Origin: Pedobacter steynii
GTDB lineage: Bacteria > Bacteroidota > Bacteroidia > Sphingobacteriales > Sphingobacteriaceae
Direction: 5' to 3'
Assembly (NCBI RefSeq): GCF_001721645.1
Contig: NZ_CP017141.1
Span: forward strand, 5,642,001 to 5,706,000
Length of the DNA: 64,000 nucleotides
Below, one piece after another: positions 58,384 through 64,000 of this stretch. The translations under genes were made by a program, and so were the position numbers. The notes under the pieces are model-generated. The model had not been told where the DNA came from. It saw nothing but the letters and a program-made list of their open reading frames with translations, and ran no database searches. Position 1 is the stretch's first letter, and each line of letters begins with the position of its first letter.

Positions 58384-59610
58384 ATGAAAGTAGATTACAT
58401 TGCCTTATCTGTTCCTGTATTTTTCATTTTGATTGGGATAGAACTGGCCTGGTCTTTCTATAAAAAGCTCAACTATTATCGTTTTAACGATTCCATTTCC
58501 AATCTGAGCCTGGGTATCGGGCAGCAGCTTACCGGAATTTTCATGAAAACAGCCTTGTTCTTCGGGTACAAGTACATCTTTGAACATTGGAGATTATTTG
58601 AGCTTCCTCAATCTATCTGGATCTGGATCATCCTGTTTATCGGTGTGGATTTCTTTTATTACTGGTTCCACCGGATGAGCCATCAGGTAAATGCGCTATG
58701 GGCTGCTCATATTGTACATCATCAATCGGAAGAATATAATCTGACCGTTGCCTTGAGGCAATCCTGGTTTCAGGGCTGGTTTTCCTGGGTATTTTATTTA
58801 CCGCTGGCATTTGTGGGATTCGATCCGCTGATGTTCCTCACCTTAAGTTCGTTCAACACCCTGTATCAGTTCTGGATTCATACCCGGGCCATAAAAAGCA
58901 TGGGCCCTTTGGAATGGATTTTAAATACTCCTTCCCATCATCGGGTCCACCATGGTTCCAATCCAAAATATATTGACAAAAACCATGCAGGAACCCTCAT
59001 CATATGGGACCGTATTTTTGGTACTTTTCAGAAAGAAGAAGAGGAGGTTTATTATGGCATAACCTCTCCCTTGGCCAGCTGGAACCCGGTATGGGCCAAT
59101 GTACATTATTGGGATGAGTTATGGAGAACGGCAAGACAAAGTCCACGCTGGCGTGATAAAATCAACGTGTTTATCAAACCTCCGGGATGGTTTCCTGCAC
59201 ATCTAGGCGGATTTAAAACCGCTCCGGAGATCGACCCGCTACAATATAAAAAATACGATCCACAGTACCATCAGCAGTTGACGGGATATGTGATCGTTCA
59301 GTTTCTGGTAGGCCTTATTGCCGGTTCCGCTATTCTTTTTTTAAATAACAGCATTCCCGTACCTGCCCTGATCAGCGGCACGGTATTCGTGATCTTAACC
59401 CTCCTTACCTGTGGAGCTTTGCTGGAAGAAAAGAAATGGCAGGTTAAATTCGAATATGCACGTTTGATATTGGGGATTTTAATAGTTTTGCTCCAGGATT
59501 TCCCGGTCGGCTATCAGGTTATATTTTCTGGCCTTAATATCTGCTCGGTAATCTGGTTTTATAACCTTCAAAAAAAGAATGTACATGCTGAAGAAATACC
59601 TGAAGTTTAA
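58384..59610 (+). CDS. Sterol desaturase-family protein, alkylglycerol monooxygenase-like
   Basis: 408 residues with membrane helices at about 5-24, 45-65, 78-95 and 130-155, and a C-terminal block of three to four more (about 300-395). The eight-histidine di-iron pattern is complete: His96-x3-His100, His109-x2-His112-His113 and His185-His186-x2-His189-His190. NTPSHHRVHHG followed by IDKNHAGTLIIWDRIFGTF closely resembles animal alkylglycerol monooxygenase, which cleaves ether lipids. The next gene, overlapping by 32 bases, encodes a lysoplasmalogenase, which supports an ether-lipid role. A plain fatty-acid or carotenoid hydroxylase is the alternative. Confidence 0.83.
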   Translation: MKVDYIALSVPVFFILIGIELAWSFYKKLNYYRFNDSISNLSLGIGQQLTGIFMKTALFFGYKYIFEHWRLFELPQSIWIWIILFIGVDFFYYWFHRMSHQVNALWAAHIVHHQSEEYNLTVALRQSWFQGWFSWVFYLPLAFVGFDPLMFLTLSSFNTLYQFWIHTRAIKSMGPLEWILNTPSHHRVHHGSNPKYIDKNHAGTLIIWDRIFGTFQKEEEEVYYGITSPLASWNPVWANVHYWDELWRTARQSPRWRDKINVFIKPPGWFPAHLGGFKTAPEIDPLQYKKYDPQYHQQLTGYVIVQFLVGLIAGSAILFLNNSIPVPALISGTVFVILTLLTCGALLEEKKWQVKFEYARLILGILIVLLQDFPVGYQVIFSGLNICSVIWFYNLQKKNVHAEEIPEV

Positions 59611-60274
59611 TATTTTATTTGCCCTGATCTTTATCCTGCAGGTGTATGCGGAATTTAACGAAGTAAGTACCCTCAGGTATCTGATCAAACCTTGCATTGT
59701 ACTTTCTCTGTTGGTGATGCTCTATATGGAAACCCGCTTAAAAGGAAGGTTTCATAAACGCTTGTTTACCGGATTGGTTTTCGCTCTCGCCGGCGATGTG
59801 CTGCTGATGCTGGCCTGGCAACATACGGCTTACTTCATGTATGGCCTGCTGGCCTTCCTTATTGGTCATATATTTTACATCAGCGCTTTCTATCTTGACT
59901 TCAGATCTGCTCAGGAACTGGACAAGAAAGGAGCAAGGATTGCCATTATATTGTGTGCTGCTTTCAGCATTACCTTTTATTTCTTTCTTCGTCCGCATCT
60001 GGGAGAAATGAAGCTTCCGGTGATGGTGTATACCTTTGTGATCAGCATGATGATGATGATGGCTGCGTTTAGAAATCAACGGGTAAACAAGCTTAGCTTT
60101 AACCTGATCCTTGCTGGAGCATTGTGTTTTCTACTATCAGATTCTATTCTCGCCTACAATAAATTTGTGAGGGGATTTGACTTTGCCGGGGTCTTTATAA
60201 TGGCGAGTTATATGGCTGCACAATACCTGATCACGATGGGTGCGGTAGAAAGAAAACTATTGAAAAATGACTAG
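59579..60274 (+). CDS. Lysoplasmalogenase (YhhN/TMEM86 family)
   Basis: 231 residues with eight hydrophobic helices and the YhhN pattern: ALAGDVLLMLAW near 62-73 with the conserved Asp, LLAFLIGHIFYISAFY near 80-95, and a second conserved Asp in LCFLLSDSILAYNKF near 182-196. The family cleaves the vinyl-ether bond of lysoplasmalogens. A start at 59585 is also possible. It overlaps the end of the sterol-desaturase-like gene and that of pbpC. Confidence 0.85.
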   Translation: MYMLKKYLKFNILFALIFILQVYAEFNEVSTLRYLIKPCIVLSLLVMLYMETRLKGRFHKRLFTGLVFALAGDVLLMLAWQHTAYFMYGLLAFLIGHIFYISAFYLDFRSAQELDKKGARIAIILCAAFSITFYFFLRPHLGEMKLPVMVYTFVISMMMMMAAFRNQRVNKLSFNLILAGALCFLLSDSILAYNKFVRGFDFAGVFIMASYMAAQYLITMGAVERKLLKND

Positions 60275-62661
60275 CGTTTTTCTTTTTCCAGAATCGTAAA
60301 AGACTGCACAAGTCTTTCCCCGTTTTCATCTACCAGGGTTAAAGTATGTTTTCCTGCAGCAGGAGCAATGGCCAGCTGATGATAAGCAGTTGTCGTAGCC
60401 ACATATTCATTGTCAATATGCCAGTATATCTTCGCATTGTTATTGCGATGAGTTGCATTTAAAACCACTTTTCCGCGGCTTCCATCGAACTCTACCGGAA
60501 TATAAATGCTGGCATTGTTCTTTGGATAAATCATTTCCATTACAAAGTTAGTACCTGCGTCTGAGCAACCTGGCTTAAAAGGAGGCAATACCTTATAATC
60601 CGTGTTTTTAACCTTATAATAATACTCCATTGCCGGAGGCAGAATAAACCAGGACTGATGTACCATCATGGAAATGGGCTCACACTGATCAGTAACCCGG
60701 TAGCTGGAAGTACGGTCCAGATGAATGAGTTTATGGTATGGACAGATTCCTGTTTTCTCTCCGGACGGGGCCACCAGCTCCTCCAGTGTCTCTTTGCAAT
60801 ACTCTCCGGCCTTATATCCGCTCTGTCTGCATACTTTCATTTTCCGAAGTTTATTTTTAGGCATCTGGAACCATTTCCCTTCAGGCAGCTGCCTGAAGAT
60901 ATCGAAAAGTACCGGGGCGGCAACATCAACTCCCGTTAAACCCGGACGGCCTTCACCATCGGCATTTCCCACCCAGACACAGACTACATATTTCGCCGTT
61001 AAACCAATCGCCCAGGCGTCCCTGAACCCAAAGCTGGTTCCGGTTTTCCAGGCTACCCTTTGTGAAGAGGAAAACTGTTCCCAAAGCCCTTCTTCACCCG
61101 GCCTCATGAGCTCCTCCATCGCGTTGAAGGTGTTCCAGATCGAACCATGATCGATTGTAGAACTGAGCTCGGTTTCTTCCTCATCCAAACGATCCTCTCT
61201 CTTGCTTTTGACATAGGAGGGAGCATCATAATCATGAGGATTATACTTTCCTTTATAGTCATTAAAGTGGTTCAGCGTCCTTGCCATACCCATATAAGTT
61301 TTGGCCAGGTCCCACATCGTTACTTCACTGCCCCCCAGGATCAGCGATAAGCCATAGTGATCTGCAGGTTGATTCAATGTACTGATTCCCATTTTCTTAA
61401 GCTTATCATAAAAACGCTGATATTTATAGCTTTGCAGCATTTTGACTGCAGGGATGTTTAAAGAACGACTGAGTGCACGATCTGCCGGAATGGCCCCGTC
61501 ATAACCCAGGTCATAATTTTGAGGGGAATAGCCATTGATTTGAGTAGGCACATCGGGAATAAGGGTGCGGGGCAGGATAAAACCATCGTTCAGCATACTG
61601 GCATACAGCAGAGGTTTCAAAGTACTGCCCGGACTACGTGCAGCCTTAATCATGTCGACATGACTCTCCAGTTCCTTATTTTCCGGTTGATAAATGTTCC
61701 CTACATAACTGAGTACCGTTCCGTTTCTGACATCCAATACCAATGCCGCAATATTGTTGATGTCGTTGGCACGGTACCTGTTGTTGTACCGTTTCAATAA
61801 ACTATTCAGTTTAAGCTGAAGGTCATAATCCAGCGTCGAAAGGACACGGGTAGAATTGTTTTTTAAGGAAACCCTTTCTGCTTTAAACCGGTTGAGCAGG
61901 TGTGGGGCATTCTGAGGCAATTGCTGAGGCTTTCCGGGGATCGGCTCCAGTTTGGAGAGGTTCGCTGTTTCCTGGTCTATCATTTTGAGCGCTGCGATTT
62001 TATCCAGGAGGTCATTTCTTTTCCTGATCAGCTTTGCCGCATTTTTACCAGGATGAACCAGAGATGGACTATTCGGAAGGACAGCCAGAGTAGCCATTTC
62101 TCCCCAGGATAAACTTCCGGCAGCTCTCCCAAAGTACCGCCAGGAAGCCGCCTCCAGACCAACCACATTGCTGCCAAAAGGAGCATTTGCAGCATATAAT
62201 TTAAGGATATCAGTTTTAGAATGGGTAAGTTCAAGACGAAAAGCCAATATCACCTCAATCAGCTTTTGCCAGACCGTACGACTTTCTTTCCGCGACAGGC
62301 GGATGACCTGCATCGTCAAAGTGCTGCCGCCGCTCACCACACCTTTGGCTTTCAGGTTCTGCCGCATTGCCCTGGCCATTGCCAGGAAATCTACTCCAGG
62401 GTGATTGAAAAAGCGTTTATCTTCAAAGGCCACGATACATTGTTCGAATTTTCCCGGAATACTATCCGCAACAGGAAACCTCCATTGCCCGTCTTTGGCA
62501 ATAGCTGCACTCAATAAAGTCCCATTCGAAGCTTCTACTACATATGAAGTAGGACTTAAGAATAATTTTGATGGCAAAAGAAACCAAAACCAGCATAGCA
62601 ATAAAATACAAATGATATCGCTGACTACCAGTTTTGGTTCGTAACTGAACTTTTTAAACAT
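60271..62661 (-). CDS. pbpC: Penicillin-binding protein 1C
   Basis: 796 residues. An N-terminal anchor (about 12-35) is followed by a glycosyltransferase domain with the catalytic Glu80 in AFEDKRFFNHPGVD and the SGGSTLTMQVIRL segment. The transpeptidase domain has the SxxK box at Ser346 to Lys349, SLN near 410 and KTGTSFGFRDAW near 545. A C-terminal BiPBP_C domain of about 90 residues closes the protein. It builds peptidoglycan, possibly in repair. It starts one base after the alpha-2-macroglobulin gene. Confidence 0.92.
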   Translation of the reverse strand: MFKKFSYEPKLVVSDIICILLLCWFWFLLPSKLFLSPTSYVVEASNGTLLSAAIAKDGQWRFPVADSIPGKFEQCIVAFEDKRFFNHPGVDFLAMARAMRQNLKAKGVVSGGSTLTMQVIRLSRKESRTVWQKLIEVILAFRLELTHSKTDILKLYAANAPFGSNVVGLEAASWRYFGRAAGSLSWGEMATLAVLPNSPSLVHPGKNAAKLIRKRNDLLDKIAALKMIDQETANLSKLEPIPGKPQQLPQNAPHLLNRFKAERVSLKNNSTRVLSTLDYDLQLKLNSLLKRYNNRYRANDINNIAALVLDVRNGTVLSYVGNIYQPENKELESHVDMIKAARSPGSTLKPLLYASMLNDGFILPRTLIPDVPTQINGYSPQNYDLGYDGAIPADRALSRSLNIPAVKMLQSYKYQRFYDKLKKMGISTLNQPADHYGLSLILGGSEVTMWDLAKTYMGMARTLNHFNDYKGKYNPHDYDAPSYVKSKREDRLDEEETELSSTIDHGSIWNTFNAMEELMRPGEEGLWEQFSSSQRVAWKTGTSFGFRDAWAIGLTAKYVVCVWVGNADGEGRPGLTGVDVAAPVLFDIFRQLPEGKWFQMPKNKLRKMKVCRQSGYKAGEYCKETLEELVAPSGEKTGICPYHKLIHLDRTSSYRVTDQCEPISMMVHQSWFILPPAMEYYYKVKNTDYKVLPPFKPGCSDAGTNFVMEMIYPKNNASIYIPVEFDGSRGKVVLNATHRNNNAKIYWHIDNEYVATTTAYHQLAIAPAAGKHTLTLVDENGERLVQSFTILEKEKR

Positions 62662-62662
62662 G

Positions 62663-64000
62663 CTACTTAATTACCTGCACCCATTTCCCTGCCGTAGTTG
62701 CACTGATATTGTTATTATACATCGCTTCACACTGAACGGCAGAAAGGTAATAACGACCGATATAGGAAGCGTTTAACAGCACTTTATAGATAACTGTCTC
62801 ATTCTCCCTCAGGTTGAAGTAAGTGAATACACGATCGTCTCTGATGTCTCTATACGTATATGGCGAAGAAGCAACTGCACTTTCGCTGTCGTTAATCCTG
62901 TTGTTGATGATCTCCCAGCCGGAAGGGAAGATCTGTGTTAGTGCCATTTGCTCATAATAGCCCATTCTTCCCGGATTTTTAATCGTTACCTCAGCATAAA
63001 AATCCGTTCCCTGTTTTAAGGTAGAAGGATCAAGCGATTTTCCATTTAACAACTTGTAATCGATATTCATTTCTAAAGCTTCTGCGTTATTCGGCAGGAA
63101 GTTGTTCTGCCCAGCCGAGGGTTGTCCCTGAAGGATCAGACGTCCAAACAGCACACGGTCGCCTGTATTGCTGATCATTACGCCATTTCCCTTAAAGGTC
63201 AAATCGGTAACGTTCATGAACTGTGCAGAGTTTACGGTTCCGCTTTTTCCATCAATCTTATAATTGTATTTCAATGAACTTGAACTCGTATTTGCCCCAC
63301 AGAATTTGGCAATGGCCAGTAAACTATAAGCGGTAGTCTGTGTGCTGTACCAATCGTCCCTGCCCAGTTTAGCGGCCAATGGCTGAATGAGTTTTGCAGC
63401 ATCTCCTTTTCGGCCCAGAAGGGTCAGGGTTTCCAGGATCATCGCCTGATCACGTACGTCAGACCCATAAGTTCCACCCATCTGGTTATAAGGTTTTACT
63501 TCTGTAGCCAATCCTCTGATCAGGCTATTTGCCGCATCTGTTTGCCCGGCAAGCTTATAAGCAGCAGCCAGTCTCCACTTCGCTGTTTCAGAGAGATACT
63601 GGAAGGCTTTCAGTCTGTTCATTGCCGCCATTTCCGGTCTTTTAGCCAGGGCAAGCACATATAAACGATAAGACTGGGAAAGATCCCCGCCATAGAAATT
63701 ACTGCTGTTTGGCGCCCAGTTGGTTGCTTTGCCTTTTAAGTAACGTAACAATTCGTCCAGCATTCCTACCGGAAGGGTATAACCTGCATTTTGTGCCTCA
63801 ACAAGGAAGTGACTGGCATAATTACTTCCCCATTCGTCGGAAGTACCTGCTCCCGGCCAGTAGCCTAATCCGCCATCGCCGGTCTGGAAGCCCCGCAATT
63901 TATTAATCCCCGCTTTCAGGTTTCTTTCCGTTGTTACTTTCTGCTGCTCTGTTAAAGGTGTCAGCTTATTCAGAAACAGTTGTGGAAATACCCCCGATGT
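62663..64000 (-). CDS. Alpha-2-macroglobulin family protein, C-terminal part (5' end outside window)
   Basis: The frame is open from the window edge to the stop at 62663, 445 residues. It contains the late part of the bacterial alpha-2-macroglobulin: GFQTGDGGLGYWPG (bait/thioester helical region), repeated helical hairpins, AMILETLTLLGRKGDAAK, then a receptor-binding-like beta domain ending in AVQCEAMYNN. The thioester motif is expected further upstream, outside the window. Together with pbpC it is the common defence-and-repair pair of the periplasm. Confidence 0.9.
   Translation of the reverse strand, partial: TSGVFPQLFLNKLTPLTEQQKVTTERNLKAGINKLRGFQTGDGGLGYWPGAGTSDEWGSNYASHFLVEAQNAGYTLPVGMLDELLRYLKGKATNWAPNSSNFYGGDLSQSYRLYVLALAKRPEMAAMNRLKAFQYLSETAKWRLAAAYKLAGQTDAANSLIRGLATEVKPYNQMGGTYGSDVRDQAMILETLTLLGRKGDAAKLIQPLAAKLGRDDWYSTQTTAYSLLAIAKFCGANTSSSSLKYNYKIDGKSGTVNSAQFMNVTDLTFKGNGVMISNTGDRVLFGRLILQGQPSAGQNNFLPNNAEALEMNIDYKLLNGKSLDPSTLKQGTDFYAEVTIKNPGRMGYYEQMALTQIFPSGWEIINNRINDSESAVASSPYTYRDIRDDRVFTYFNLRENETVIYKVLLNASYIGRYYLSAVQCEAMYNNNISATTAGKWVQVIK

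Overview
The window looks like a chromosomal segment of a Bacteroidota bacterium, most likely Sphingobacteriaceae and close to Pedobacter. This rests on the families present (a type IX secretion PorP/SprF protein, DUF6266, DUF1080 and DUF6807 sugar genes, bacterial sphingolipid genes), on weak Shine-Dalgarno sites, and on promoters of the Bacteroidota form TTG-N19-21-TAnnTTTG. The genus is an inference from recognised families, not a computed placement. I saw no rRNA, tRNA, CRISPR array, insertion sequence or prophage.

Layout. 1-6.7 kb: the 3' end of an unknown gene, a small outer-membrane barrel protein, an HTH protein, a secreted LamG-plus-endonuclease/phosphatase protein, a divergent MFS/AraC pair, a DUF6266 protein and a broken ORF6N gene. 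6.7-8.0 kb: a triple-PAS protein with a histidine-kinase dimerisation helix but no ATPase domain. 8.0-18.9 kb: one tightly packed minus-strand operon. It encodes a xanthine-dehydrogenase-like molybdenum hydroxylase (2Fe-2S subunit, c-type cytochrome, molybdenum subunit) followed by XdhC, MocA, MoaA, MoeA, a TauE/SafE permease, a decayed molybdopterin-binding protein gene, MoaD, MoeB-rhodanese, MoaE and a MoaC-MoaB fusion. Enzyme, cofactor assembly and cofactor loading are therefore made together.

19-30 kb: mixed accessory genes. These are an erythromycin-esterase-like protein, an FAD oxidoreductase with DUF2938, an AraC regulator with GrpB, DUF418, an ArsR regulator sandwiched between two SRPBCC proteins with a clearly visible operator-promoter, a substrate-binding-like protein without a signal peptide, and a voltage-gated-type potassium channel. 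30-35 kb: an arylesterase divergent from an ABC ATPase and permease, the arrangement known from tesA-ybbA-ybbP. 35-41.9 kb: an HD hydrolase, an SDR, an MFS protein, a sodium/solute symporter and PorP/SprF. 41.9-46.9 kb: a sugar-oxidation cluster (DUF6807, DUF1080, two Gfo/Idh/MocA oxidoreductases). 47-51 kb: LD-carboxypeptidase, YtxH, exonuclease VII (xseA-xseB) and a TPR protein.

51.2-54.6 kb: serine palmitoyltransferase, a GNAT-fold candidate ceramide synthase and an epimerase-like candidate ceramide reductase, which together look like the bacterial dihydroceramide pathway. 55-58.3 kb: a secreted Lys/Ala-rich repeat protein, a dienelactone hydrolase, an RRM RNA-binding protein and unknown genes. 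58.4-60.3 kb: an alkylglycerol-monooxygenase-like desaturase overlapping a lysoplasmalogenase, a candidate ether-lipid catabolic pair. 60.3-64 kb: penicillin-binding protein 1C and the C-terminal part of an alpha-2-macroglobulin, the usual bacterial pairing.

Most of this is ordinary core and accessory genome, and no clearly new defence or mobile system was found. The observations most worth checking are the ether-lipid pair, the sphingolipid operon with an 18-bp palindrome upstream, the twin operators of the ArsR/SRPBCC operon, and the decayed gene inside the molybdenum operon.
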